Shown here piece by piece: positions 35,472 to 43,826 of a DNA stretch of 64,000 bases. Source of the stretch: Streptomyces agglomeratus (GTDB lineage: Bacteria; Actinomycetota; Actinomycetes; Streptomycetales; Streptomycetaceae); NCBI RefSeq assembly GCF_001746415.1, contig NZ_MEHJ01000001.1:7818501-7882500 (forward strand). Reading direction: 5' to 3'. Under the pieces are notes generated by a model that saw only the letters and a program-made list of their open reading frames with translations, was not told where the DNA came from and did no database searches. A program made the translations under genes and the position numbers. Each line of letters begins with the position of its first letter. Positions within the stretch are counted from its first letter, which is position 1.

Positions 35472-36845
35472 TGTCCTGCGCCAGAAATGGCGAGACTAAG
35501 TCTGTAGGCTGTTTTCATGGTGTCTCGGGGTCCTGGTGCTGTCGAAGTCGTGCTGTCTGCCGAGGAGCGGGCGGAGTTGGCGCGTTGGGCAGCGGGTGGT
35601 GCGGTGTCGGCTCGTGTGGCGGAGCGGGCCCGTATCATCCTGGCCTGTGCCGAGGGCGGCTCCAACACCGCTGTGGCGGCAGACTTCGGGGTGTCCACGG
35701 AGACGGTGCGTAAGTGGCGCTCGCGGTTCGCGGTCCGGCGGATGGCGGGCCTCGTGGACGAGCCTCGGCCGGGTCGGCGCAAACCGGAACTGGTACTCAG
35801 CGAGGCTGAGCGTGCGGAGCTGACGCGCTGGGTGCGGCGGGCGACGACCGCGCAGTTCCTGGCGCTGCGGGCGAGGATCGTGCTGCGGTGTGCGGAGGGC
35901 GGGACCAACAAGGAGGTCGCCGCCGAACTCGGCGTCGCACCGGGCACGGTGAACCGCTGGCGATCAAGGTTCATCCGGTTGCGGCTGGACGGGCTGATTG
36001 ACGAGCCCCGCCCCGGCAGGCCGCCCTCGATCCTGCTGGACCAGGTGGAGGACGTGCTCACGGCGACGTTGGAGTCCACCCCGGGCAAGGACACCCACTG
36101 GTCGCGGGCCTCGATGGCGAAGCACTCCGGGCTGTCGAAGTCCACCATCGGGCGGATCTGGAAGAAGTTCGACATCAAGCCCCATCTCCAGGACGCGTTC
36201 AAGCTCTCCACCGACCCGCAGTTCGTCGCGAAGGTCGTCGACGTCGTCGGCCTGTACCACAACCCACCCGAAAAAGCGGTGGTGCTGTGCGTGGATGAGA
36301 AGAGCCAGATCCAGGCGCTGGACCGGTCCCAGCCGGTTCTGCCGATGATGCCCGGCATGCCCGAGCGGCGCACCCATGACTACTACAGGCACGGCATCAC
36401 CAGCCTGTTCGCCGCCTTCAACATCGCCGACGGCAGCGTCATATCAGCACTGCACCGCCGCCACCGGGCCATCGAGTTCAAGAAGTTCCTGACCCGGATC
36501 GACAAGGTCGTGCCCGCCGGCCTCGACGTCCACCTGGTCTGTGACAATTACGCCACCCACAACACCGCCGAGATCAAGACGTGGCTGGGAAAACACCCGC
36601 GCTTCCACATCCACTTCACCCCCACCGGCTCCTCCTGGATGAACCAGGTCGAGCGGTGGTTCGGCCTGTTGACGGACAAGCTCATCCGCCGCGGCGTGCA
36701 CACCTCCGTGAAGGCCCTCGAGCAAGACATCACGGCATGGATCGAGGGATGGAACGAGAACCCCAGGCCCTTCACCTGGACCAAGACCGCCGACGAGATC
36801 CTGAACTCCCTCGCCGACTACCTCACGAAAATCAATCCGTAGTCA
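35468..36845 (+). mobile_element. IS630-family element, right end lost
   Basis: The left end is the repeat CTAGTGTCCTGCGCCAGA at 35468-35485, the same as the end found at 9432-9449. The transposase gene is intact, but no matching inverted repeat follows its stop. MFS transporter sequence begins within a few bases. The right terminus was therefore deleted, or this copy transposed one-sidedly. Confidence 0.7.
35517..36842 (+). CDS. IS630 transposase with duplicated helix-turn-helix
   Basis: A 441-residue DDE transposase. Residues 10-85 (VLSAEERAELARW, ILACAEGGSNTAVAADFGVS) and residues 90-165 (VLSEAERAELTRW, VLRCAEGGTNKEVAAELGVA) are two copies of the same DNA-binding unit, whereas typical relatives have one. 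The catalytic core follows: VLCVDEKSQIQALD with the first Asp, LVCDNYATHNT with the second and SWMNQVERWFGLLT with the Glu. It ends cleanly at 36842. Frame and catalytic residues are intact, so it could still act in trans on related ends. Confidence 0.88.
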   Translation: MVSRGPGAVEVVLSAEERAELARWAAGGAVSARVAERARIILACAEGGSNTAVAADFGVSTETVRKWRSRFAVRRMAGLVDEPRPGRRKPELVLSEAERAELTRWVRRATTAQFLALRARIVLRCAEGGTNKEVAAELGVAPGTVNRWRSRFIRLRLDGLIDEPRPGRPPSILLDQVEDVLTATLESTPGKDTHWSRASMAKHSGLSKSTIGRIWKKFDIKPHLQDAFKLSTDPQFVAKVVDVVGLYHNPPEKAVVLCVDEKSQIQALDRSQPVLPMMPGMPERRTHDYYRHGITSLFAAFNIADGSVISALHRRHRAIEFKKFLTRIDKVVPAGLDVHLVCDNYATHNTAEIKTWLGKHPRFHIHFTPTGSSWMNQVERWFGLLTDKLIRRGVHTSVKALEQDITAWIEGWNENPRPFTWTKTADEILNSLADYLTKINP

Positions 36846-37315
36846 TCGGGTTGTTCGCCGGTGCTCTGCTGCGGCGGATGTCCGAACGAGTCTTCGCCGC
36901 AGCCGGAATCATGCTGTTCGCGGTGGGTGTCGCCCTGCGCGTCATCCCCTCGGTGCCCGTAGTTCTGCTTGCCAGCGCGGTGATCGGCGCGGGACTGCCC
37001 TGCGTGCTGATCGCGGCTATGACGGCCGTCCAACGCGAGACGCCAAGCGAACTCCTGGGCAGAGTGGCGGCCACCGCAAACAGCCTCCTCTTTGCCCCCA
37101 ATGCCATTGCCCTGGCCACCGGAGCGGGCCTGCTTGCTCTCGTGGACCACCGAGTCCTGCTCCTCGTAGCCGGAACCGCAGCGGCCATCACTGCGGCCAG
37201 CTGCCTCCTTGGTAGACGTGACCGGACACATGTAGCAGCCCCCGAACAGCACATCCGATCGGCGCGTAAGGCAGGCGTAGAAGTCCCCCCGGAACAGAGA
37301 CCACGCGGCCAATGA
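36845..37315 (+). pseudogene. MFS transporter C-terminal fragment
   Basis: The frame reads IGLFAGALLRRMSERVFAAAG then three more hydrophobic spans (AVGVALRVIPSVPVVLLASA, LVDHRVLLLVAGTAAAITAA), with the MFS-typical GRVAATANSLLFAPNAIAL helix between them, ending in a charged tail. About the last third of a drug-efflux-type MFS protein is present. The rest is replaced by the IS630 element. There is no start codon of its own. Confidence 0.65.
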
Positions 37316-37402
37316 ACAGTCCCGGACAGCAGCCTGCCGATGATTCACTCCGTTCGGGCCGCTGCGCGCCGCTCGTTCACCCCACATGCCTGCACTGCAC
37401 TG

Positions 37403-37560
37403 CCGTCGCCTGAAGAGATCGAAGCCGCCCGCACGCCCGCCGGCGGCTGGAAGCGTGACCAGCTCGCCGCCTGGGGCGTCTCGTGGCCCCCACCGAAGGG
37501 CTGGAAGGACGAGCTGAACGAGCGCACCGCTGCCCCGCCCGACCCCGACCGCCCCGGCGC
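37403..37560 (+). pseudogene. Fragment of a small phage/plasmid-type protein
   Basis: The plus-strand frame reads SPEEIEAARTPAGGWKRDQL then AAWGVSWPPPKGWKDEL. The PxEEIExARTPxGGWxR and WPPPKGW motifs belong to short hypothetical proteins found in streptomycete mobile DNA. No start codon is convincing, and the frame runs on as arginine-rich sequence. Confidence 0.4.
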
Positions 37561-37637
37561 AGGAGACGCTCGACTTCGGCTGACCCTTCGACGACAGCGG
37601 GGCCGGACAGGATCACCCTGCCCAGCCCCGATGCCCA

Positions 37638-38108
37638 TCACGTCCACCGCATCCCGACCTGGGACAGTTGCTCGATTCGCTCGGGCGTCAGCATCGCGGC
37701 GCGGGAGCGTTGGTTCCCAACCCACGCACCGAGCTTCAGATGTACGACCCGCCGCTCCTGGTCCTCGCCGCTGCCCCCGGTGGTGATCGTCTCGACGTGC
37801 TTGCGCGGCACCCAAAGGTGCCCCTCGCGCTCGAAGAACTGCCGGGCCGCGGCGAGGTGCAGCGCCCACTTCTGTGCCTGGCTCGTACGCAGTTTCGGCT
37901 TCTCGTCCTCGGTCGCGGGCTCGATCCCGAGGACCTGTTCGCACATCCACTGCTGCACCCCGGTGAGCTTGTCCCACCCAAGCCTCACCGACTGAACCCA
38001 CCGCCCCAGATCCTCGCCCTGGCGCACGACTTCGCCCGCCATGGTGGGCAGCGTCCCGCCCGCGTCCAGGTGCAGCCGGACCAGGTGGAAGCACCGCTGC
38101 CACGTCAC
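37638..38108 (-). pseudogene. Helicase-associated-domain fragment
   Basis: The last ~120 residues show helicase-associated (HA) repeats, short three-helix units in which a Trp-Xaa-Xaa-Leu and a later Arg-Gln-Arg-Lys-like GNQRSR motif recur: VRLGWDKLTGVQQWMCEQVLG, FFEREGHLWVPRKHVE, then LKLGAWVGNQRSRAAMLTPER and LSQVGMRWT at the natural end. These repeats form the C-terminus of large actinobacterial DEAD/DEAH helicases. The helicase core is missing upstream, where an IS256 end lies. Confidence 0.6.
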
Positions 38109-38146
38109 CGGCCACGCCGGGTGCGATCTCTCGGATTCGTGGGGAG

Positions 38147-38193
38147 TGTCTAATCAACGGCGGATCTGCTGGATCAAGGAGATGCGTCTGAGA
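38147..38193 (+). repeat. Solo IS256 terminal fragment
   Basis: This 47-bp stretch (GTGTCTAATCAACGGCGG and onward to the first codons ATGCGTCTGA) is identical to the complement of the upstream end of the IS256 element at 45150-45197. It sits between the helicase fragment and the truncated I36 gene and marks an IS256-mediated deletion. Confidence 0.8.
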
Positions 38194-38412
38194 GACGCCG
38201 TGGTTCACCCACGAGGAATCCTGGTTGGACATGTTGCCCTCCCACCAGCGGTCGTCGCCGCTGTGCTCGATCTTCATGCCGTCGAAGTTCGCGTGCGTCC
38301 AGACGCAGAAGTAACCGCGGCGACAGTCCGCGGCCTCGGATGTGGCCGCGGCCGTCAGGATGGCGCCGGTGGAGATCACGGCGGCTGCGAGAACAGTGGT
38401 GAAGCGTTTCAC
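38194..38412 (-). pseudogene. Secreted peptidase inhibitor I36-like protein, truncated
   Basis: The GTG start at 38412 gives VKRFTTVLAAAVISTGAILT, a secretion signal with a cleavage site after SEAA. The mature part DCRRGYFCVWTHANFDG and WWEGNMSNQDSSWVNHG resembles the small disulfide-stabilised I36 inhibitor family (SMI-like). The family normally has about 25 more residues. Here the frame enters the IS256 end after NHGV. It overlaps the stop of the lipoprotein gene by a few bases (GTGA), so the two were co-transcribed. Confidence 0.65.
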
Positions 38413-38957
38413 GGTCGTGAGGTTCCTGTCTGTAGTGGGTTGTTGAGCACGGTGGTAGCTGTGGTGAGGGCGTGGGCGCGCAGTCGGCGCCAGTCGGCCA
38501 GGTCGGCGTGATGCCGGGCGCGGACCTCGGTGAGGCTGCGGTGGGTGTGTGCTGCCTCGGGTTCGAGGTTGTTGACGATCACCGAGGCCCTGAACCAGCG
38601 GCTCTGGTCGCCGTAGAGCCGTTGCTGCGCGGCGGCCAAGCAGCCGTCGGTGTGGGCGCGTACGACGTAGCCGGTGGGCAACGCGATGGACAGCTCCGCC
38701 GGGCCCGTGCCGTAGAGAGCAGCGGCGACGCGCTGCTGTTCTGCGGCTGGCGGCGGACTCTGACCGGGGCTGGACGGGGTGAGGCCGTGGCGGGTGAGGC
38801 AGGCATCGGTGAGGCGCTGGGTAGCGGCCTTGATTACCTCGTCCGGCGCAGGCTGCGGCGCCGGAGCCGTGCAACCTGCCAGGAGCGAGACCGCCAGCAG
38901 GCAGCCGGGAAGGAACAGGGGAACGGGCAGAGGCACGGCCCGTAGACGGAGCCCCAC
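38409..38957 (-). CDS. Uncharacterised lipoprotein
   Basis: About 182 residues from a GTG. The N-terminus has a hydrophobic signal (VPLFLPGCLLAVSLLAGC) with a lipobox Cys. The mature protein contains a repeated helical pattern (QRLTDACLTRHGLTPSS, RWFRASVIVNNLEPEAAHTH) with two cysteines. Similar proteins in actinobacteria are secreted and of unknown function. It is translationally coupled to the I36-like gene downstream. An alternative GTG at 38936 is possible. Confidence 0.55.
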   Translation of the reverse strand: MGLRLRAVPLPVPLFLPGCLLAVSLLAGCTAPAPQPAPDEVIKAATQRLTDACLTRHGLTPSSPGQSPPPAAEQQRVAAALYGTGPAELSIALPTGYVVRAHTDGCLAAAQQRLYGDQSRWFRASVIVNNLEPEAAHTHRSLTEVRARHHADLADWRRLRAHALTTATTVLNNPLQTGTSRP

Positions 38958-39293
38958 CCGCAGTCCAGCCCTGTATGAACCGCCCTGGGCGGTTCCTCCA
39001 CGAGCTCGCCGAGAGCCACCGACGGCAACCTCGCTCACCACCTGTGGCGGGGTCCGCTCCAGCAAGAACGACTCAGGCGCACCCTGTCGGTTCATGATCA
39101 ACACACCGGGCGAACGATTCAGTGATCCAAAGGAAACGGCTGTTCGCGACCGGGACCCCCGTACCGAGCAGGAAGGGCAGATCGTCCGCGAGGCGAAGTC
39201 GAGGCCCTCGCCATCTACCGCTCGAAAAGCCCGCCAACCAGCGATCCGAATCAACGAGCTGACCAGCGGCGGACCCCAACGGGCCCCGCCAAC
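38958..39293. other. Stretch with a palindrome and unassigned coding remnants
   Basis: GAACCGCCC/GGGCGGTTC forms a nearly loop-free palindrome at 38977-38995, just upstream of the lipoprotein start. Possible operator. To its right are short coding-like scraps of transposon origin that I cannot assign. Confidence 0.3.
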
Positions 39294-40170
39294 TAGCATC
39301 GCCGACCAGGTCCGCATCCGCCGCGACCTGCACCCCTTACGCACCGGCGACGAGACGGTCACCGACCTCAAGATCCTCACCGGCCGCCGCATGGACCTCG
39401 TCGCCGACCGCACCCGCACCGTCAACCGGCTGAGGGCCCAGCTCACCGGGATCTTTCCCGGCCTGGAACGGCTCCTGGACCTCACCAACAAGGGCCCGCT
39501 GACGCTGCTGACCGGCTACCAGACCCCTGCGGCCATCCGCCGGCTCGGCGCCAAGCGCCTGGAGACCTGGCTGCGAAACCGCAAGGTCCTCCGAGCCGAT
39601 CAACTCGCCACGACCGCGGTCGAAGCGGCCGAACGCCAGCACACCAGCCTGCCCGGGGAGAACCTGACCGCGCAGATGGTGCACACGCTCGCGAAGGAGG
39701 TGATGGCCCTCACCGAGCAGGTCGCCGAGCTCGACAAGCTCATCGAGGCCCGGGTTCGCGACCACCAGCACTTCGAAGTGATCACCAGCATGCCCGGCCT
39801 CGGCATCATCCTCGGCGCCGAGTTCCTGGCCGCCACCGGCGGCGACATGGCCGTCTTCGGCACCCCCGACCGCCTCGCCGGCTTCGGCGGCGTCGCACCG
39901 GTCCCACGCGACTCCGGCAAGATCAGCGGGAACCTGCGACGCCCGCAGCGATACAACCGACGGCTCCAGCGCGTGCTCTACACCTCCGCGCTGTTCAGCA
40001 TCCGAAGGTCCGAGGAATCTCGCCGGTTCTACGACCGCAAACGCGCCGAGGGCAAGCGCCACACCCAAGCCGTCCTTGCCCTCGCCCGCCGCCGCGTCAA
40101 CGTCCTCTGGGCCCTCCTCCGTGACGGACGGTGCTACGAGCTCACGCCACCGACCGCCCTCGCGGCTTGA
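39294..40170 (+). mobile_element. IS110-family transposase, N-terminally truncated
   Basis: From SIADQVRIRRDLHPLR onward the frame encodes the linker and C-terminal half of an IS110 transposase. It has LVADRTRTVNRLRAQLTGIF, the TSMPGLGIILGAEFLAATG Ser-containing catalytic region, then AGFGGVAPVPRDSG and NRRLQRVLYTSALFS, ending at 40170. The N-terminal DEDD (RuvC-like) domain is absent. The upstream coding frame is open but is unrelated low-complexity sequence. Confidence 0.75.
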
Positions 40171-40305
40171 CAGACGGCATTAGGAATCCCTACAAGAGGT
40201 CACCAGGTTCCATGGCAACTGATGTGTCTCAACGAACCGAGTCGCCGTCTCACCGGACGCAGTCGATGGTGCTGGTCATCTGGAAATCTCGGATAAAACT
40301 ACGAG

Positions 40306-41517
40306 GCCCTGTTCTCGTATAGCTACCGTCAGGTGGCGTCTGTGCCCATCCGCCCTGATCAGGAGGAAGAACGCCCGAGGCTCCGGCTCCTGACCGCCGC
40401 CGCCCCCGGACTGGCCCCTGGCTCCCAGCCGGCTACCGGCAGAACCTCTGGAAAACTGCTCAGGCAGCTCTCAGATCAAGGTCACGGGAGACGTACGATA
40501 TGAGAGTGGAGCTACGTCGAGCCGACGGCGGGGTGATCGCGGTCGAAGTGGTGGGGGAGCCGGACGCGCCTGCGGTGCTGTTCTGCCACGGGTTGGCCGA
40601 CTCCCGGCTGGCCGCGCACGGCTTCGCAGGCGCGGCTCACGCGCTCGGACTGCGCCTCATCGCCCCGGATCGCCCCGGCATCGGCGGCACCGATGCCCGT
40701 CGCCTGCCGCGGGTCGTGGACTGGGCTGCGGAAGCCACCGTGGTCCTGGACGCGTTGGGCGTCGGCTCGGTGGCGCTGCTCGGCGTCTCGGGCGGCGGAG
40801 CGTTCGCGGCCGCATGCGCGTCCGAGCTGCCTGACCGCGTCCGCAGCCTGCTGCTCATCGCGCCCCTTGGCCCGCCTACCTGGCCCACCCGCGGGATGGC
40901 AGCCGGGCAACGCGCCTCCTTGCAGGTCGCCCGGCACGCTCCGGCCTTCGGTGGCTGGTTTCTGGGCCGCTTGGCCACGCTGGCGCGCCGGGCGCCAGGG
41001 CTGTTCCTTCGCCTGGCAACCAGCGAGATGCCCGCCAGCGACCGGCGTGCCCTCGCCCAGTCGGACGCGCGCGCGGCCTTCCTGACCAACTACCTGCGAG
41101 CGTTCCAGCGCGGCAGCTGGGGAGTCGGGCAGGATCTGCGCGTGCTGACCCGACCCTGGGGTTTCGACCTCGAGTCGATCACGGTGCCCACGTCGATCCA
41201 CCAGGGGGACGCCGACACCACCGTCCCGCTCCCGCACGCCCGCCACTTCGCCGCGGCGATACCGGGCGCACGCCTTCACATCCATCCCGGCCAAGGCCAC
41301 TTCTCCATCCTCACCGCACCCGAGCAGACGCTGGCGACACTCGCCGCATAGCCGGTCGAGGTTGCCGCCGGAGATCACGGCGACGGCGGCGCGTCCGGGA
41401 CCCGGAGGCCGTCGAAACGGCGCATGCCGACTTCGTGCCCTCCAGCAGCGCGGCCGCAGCCCCAAGTAGTTACTCAGCGTTACACGCCACCTGGCGGTAG
41501 CTATACGAGAACAGGGC
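40306..41517 (+). mobile_element. 1.2-kb cassette bounded by 34-bp inverted repeats
   Basis: The sequence 40306-40339 (GCCCTGTTCTCGTATAGC onward) is repeated in inverted orientation at 41484-41517 with 33 of 34 bases matching. The unit encloses only the alpha/beta hydrolase gene and no transposase. ACGAG precedes the left repeat directly and follows the right one after two bases, which might be a target duplication. The right end interrupts the minus-strand gene at 41518-41948. I infer a non-autonomous transposon (miniature-inverted-repeat-like) carrying a passenger gene. Confidence 0.65.
40500..41351 (+). CDS. Alpha/beta-fold hydrolase
   Basis: A 283-residue hydrolase. FCHGLADSR forms the oxyanion hole (residues 23-31). 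The nucleophile elbow is GVSGGG with Ser around 98. The acid is Asp in HQGDADTTVP, and the catalytic His is in GQGHFSI near the C-terminus. A cap region lies between. The closest general type is esterase, epoxide hydrolase-like or haloperoxidase-like enzymes, substrate unknown. The ATG follows GGGAGACGTACG. It is the only gene inside the 34-bp inverted-repeat cassette, so it may be the mobile passenger. Confidence 0.85.
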   Translation: MRVELRRADGGVIAVEVVGEPDAPAVLFCHGLADSRLAAHGFAGAAHALGLRLIAPDRPGIGGTDARRLPRVVDWAAEATVVLDALGVGSVALLGVSGGGAFAAACASELPDRVRSLLLIAPLGPPTWPTRGMAAGQRASLQVARHAPAFGGWFLGRLATLARRAPGLFLRLATSEMPASDRRALAQSDARAAFLTNYLRAFQRGSWGVGQDLRVLTRPWGFDLESITVPTSIHQGDADTTVPLPHARHFAAAIPGARLHIHPGQGHFSILTAPEQTLATLAA

Positions 41518-41948
41518 TTACGAGGGCGGGATCGGAACCTCGTGTTCTGCTGGAATCGCTGAACTGCCGCCGCCCAGACGACGTCCTCGTCCGTCGGACG
41601 TTCGCTCTGTACGTCTTCGAGCAGCTCCTCTCCGAGAGCCTGAGCGAGCATCGCCTGCTCAGCGGCACGATCAGCGGCAGGCAGCCCCAGGAACAGCACG
41701 GTCGCCTGACGCAAAAGAATGCCGGAGCTCTCCAACGCGGCGAGTGCGCGCCCGATCTCATGCCAGCCCACGCCCGCCTTCAGTGCTGCGTCGATAGCCG
41801 ACAACGACACGGAGTGCATCCCCAGCACGAGCCGGTTCACGGTCTCCAGCGCCTGCTGTGGATCTGCCATCACCTGCCGTTGAAACTCTTCCCGTAAGGG
41901 GTCCTTGGCCAGCGCGATCGATACTGCCCCTGCGTTCTTGTCGTCCAC
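41518..41948 (-). pseudogene. Hypothetical helical protein truncated by the cassette
   Basis: The GTG start gives MDDKNAGAVSIALAKDPLRE and a series of amphipathic helices (TVNRLVLGMHSVSLSAIDAA, WHEIGRALAALESSGILL) to about residue 140, where the right inverted repeat begins. The sequence looks like genuine protein, with family unknown. The rest of the reading frame runs backwards through the hydrolase gene and is not meaningful. Confidence 0.5.
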
Positions 41949-42255
41949 GCCTGTTCAACGAGCTGGGCCCGGTCGGGCTACGTGTCGACAGGATCGTGAG
42001 ACGGCGACTGAGTTCATTGAGACAGGACAGCTGTGAGGTGCCTCGCCAAAGACGTTCCGCCGCTGTCCTCTGTCAGGTGATCTTGACCGTTTGCCAGGTG
42101 AGTTTGACCGCCCGGTTCAGAGAGCGGGTTCGTGTCGGACCGCACGGAAGACTTCACTAGCGCACGATTCATTTCAGTACGCCCTTCAGTGCCGCAGCGA
42201 GGGTTTCAGTGTGGCGGCCTGGGAGGCGACGGGCGCGCTCGATCATCCTCCGGGT
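41949..42255. other. Stretch without a recognised gene
   Basis: Two similar short segments, GATCTTGACCGTTTGCCAGG and GAGTTTGACCGCCCGGTTC (42071-42120), stand next to each other and may be IS-end debris. No gene is recognised. Confidence 0.2.
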
Positions 42256-43209
42256 ATGGCACACCCGAGCCCCGAACCCTGCCCGACTCCGCCTGACTGG
42301 CCGTACTGCGCACACGGCGCAGACCCCGCTACTGATCCCGTCGGCTGCCGCGGCATCCACGTCCCCGGCCACACCGCATGCCTCGCCCACCTGGCCGAGG
42401 CCGACCGCGACGCCTACCTGGCCGGCCTGACCCCCGGCACCGACATTGACCACCGGGGCACCCCCTTCACCGAACCCCTCCTCGAAGCCCTCCGCGATCC
42501 CGCCACCGGGCACCCCCGCCTCGGCGGTGCCCGGTTCCAGTCGGCGAGCTTCCAGGGCGAAGCTGGGTTCGACTCGGTGAACTTCCAGGGCGAAGCCGGG
42601 TTCCAGTCGGCGACCTTCCAGCGCGACGCCGGGTTCGCGGAGGCGACCTTCAAGGGCGAAGCCTGGTTCCAGTCGACCTTCAAGGGCGTCGCCTGGTTCG
42701 ACTCGGCGACCTTCCAGCGCGACGCCTGGTTCCAGTCGACCTCCAAGGGCGAAGCCTTCAAGGGCGTCGCCTAGTACCAGTCGACGCCCTTCCAGGGCGA
42801 CCTCGGGTTCCAGTGGTGGCCCTTCCAGGGCGTCGCCTGGTTCGGGTCGGAGAAATTCCAGGGCGACCTCGGGATCGAGTCGCCCTACAAGGGCGCGACC
42901 TTCAAGGGCGTCGCCTGGTTCGGGTCGGCGACCTTCCAGGGCGACGCCGGGTTCGCGGAGGCGACCTTCCCGTTTCGGAGGTACCGGGACCAGTCCCTCG
43001 GCCACAGGGCGCAAACGGGCGTGAGTAGGGGCGCCTTGGGATCAGACAGGAGCGAAGGGGCTCAAACGGACCCTCGACCGTCGTCACCCGCCACAGACGC
43101 CACGAAGGCGACCGCCAGCCTCAACCTTCACAGGCAGGCCACCCATCCAAGAGCCCCGGGTGTTTGGCCCGCGACTACGAAACCCACCCGCACCGGTCCG
43201 AAGCCATGA
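42256..43209 (+). pseudogene. Pentapeptide-repeat-like protein interrupted by an in-frame amber codon
   Basis: MAHPSPEPCPTPPDWPYCAH opens a ~90-residue N-terminal domain (GCRGIHVPGHTACLAHL) typical of streptomycete pentapeptide-repeat proteins. Then come many FxSATFQGDAGF-like units. At 42772-42774 a TAG replaces the Trp codon of a GVAW unit. The same frame continues with at least eight more repeats (FQGVAWFGSEKFQGDLG and so on) to a stop at 43209. The 172-residue first part may be translated alone. The repeats would form a right-handed beta-helix. The DNA repeats are nearly identical, implying recent expansion or gene conversion. Confidence 0.65.
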
Positions 43210-43283
43210 TCCGCCTTGCGATGATCGACCTGATGAGCCGTCGCCTCACCCGCGAAACCACGCTGAACTGGCGCAACACATAA
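43161..43283 (+). mobile_element. IS5-family transposase C-terminus remnant
   Basis: In a frame different from the pentapeptide gene the sequence reads LARDYETHPHRSEAMIRLAM and IDLMSRRLT, ending in a natural stop. This is the C-terminal helix of IS5-type transposases. It overlaps the tail of the repeat gene, so the C-terminal ~16 codons of that frame are IS-derived. Confidence 0.6.
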
Positions 43284-43313
43284 CTCGCCCGGACAGGCCT
43301 CAGCGGCAAGGAG

Positions 43314-43736
43314 TCAGCCCTCGTCAAAGCCGCGGAAGGCCCCTGATCCATCAGCGGCGTCGGCGAACTCAGCAAAGTCCATGTTGGCGATGCTGAGGTT
43401 GGCCGAGACATCAGGAAACCACTGAGCAGGGAGCCTGAACGTCCGCCCAGGCTCGTCCGAGAGGTCCACGGCCAAAAGCGGGTGACCTGGATCCTTCATC
43501 GTGGCCGCGTCAGCCAGAAAGATGTGGATGATCTGGGCGTCTTCATCCGCAGCAGCCTCTTCATCCATCAATGCCTGAACGCCCACACCAGCGAAGCGAA
43601 GCTCGCTGACATACGTGGCATGGGGGTACTCGCCAGCCGCGTCGAGCGCGGCTCGAACCGCGTCCCAGGCTCCGTCGTCACCGAAGTCGGTACGCAGTAC
43701 CAGCGAGGTCAGATCATCAGGCTGAGGCAGAGGCAT
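43314..43736 (-). CDS. DUF6924-family protein
   Basis: A 140-residue acidic protein. The core motifs are DLTSLVLRTDFGDDGAWDAV, the Asp-rich DEEAAADEDAQIIHIFLADA, the PLLAVDLSDEPGRTFRLPA block and NLSIANMDFAEFADA. These match the uncharacterised actinobacterial DUF6924 family, which often neighbours toxin or SMI-type immunity genes. It appears intact, with a clean start. It is isolated between IS remnants. Confidence 0.7.
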   Translation of the reverse strand: MPLPQPDDLTSLVLRTDFGDDGAWDAVRAALDAAGEYPHATYVSELRFAGVGVQALMDEEAAADEDAQIIHIFLADAATMKDPGHPLLAVDLSDEPGRTFRLPAQWFPDVSANLSIANMDFAEFADAADGSGAFRGFDEG

Positions 43737-43826
43737 CCTGTGATCCTCTCACCCAACGCTGACATCGACCGTCACACCCACCGCGCCTGCCGAACTCCGC
43801 AAACAACCCGGCGATATCAAACGGGT

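Noticed and set aside
42600..43000. CRISPR array in the GC-rich repeats
   Set aside because: The units are protein-coding tandem repeats of 15-45 bp without constant repeats plus unique spacers, and no cas genes occur.
42169..43014. Minus-strand repetitive frame through the pentapeptide array
   Set aside because: The repeats are in the DNA, so every frame is repetitive. Only the plus frame has an N-terminal domain of the right family and a start codon.
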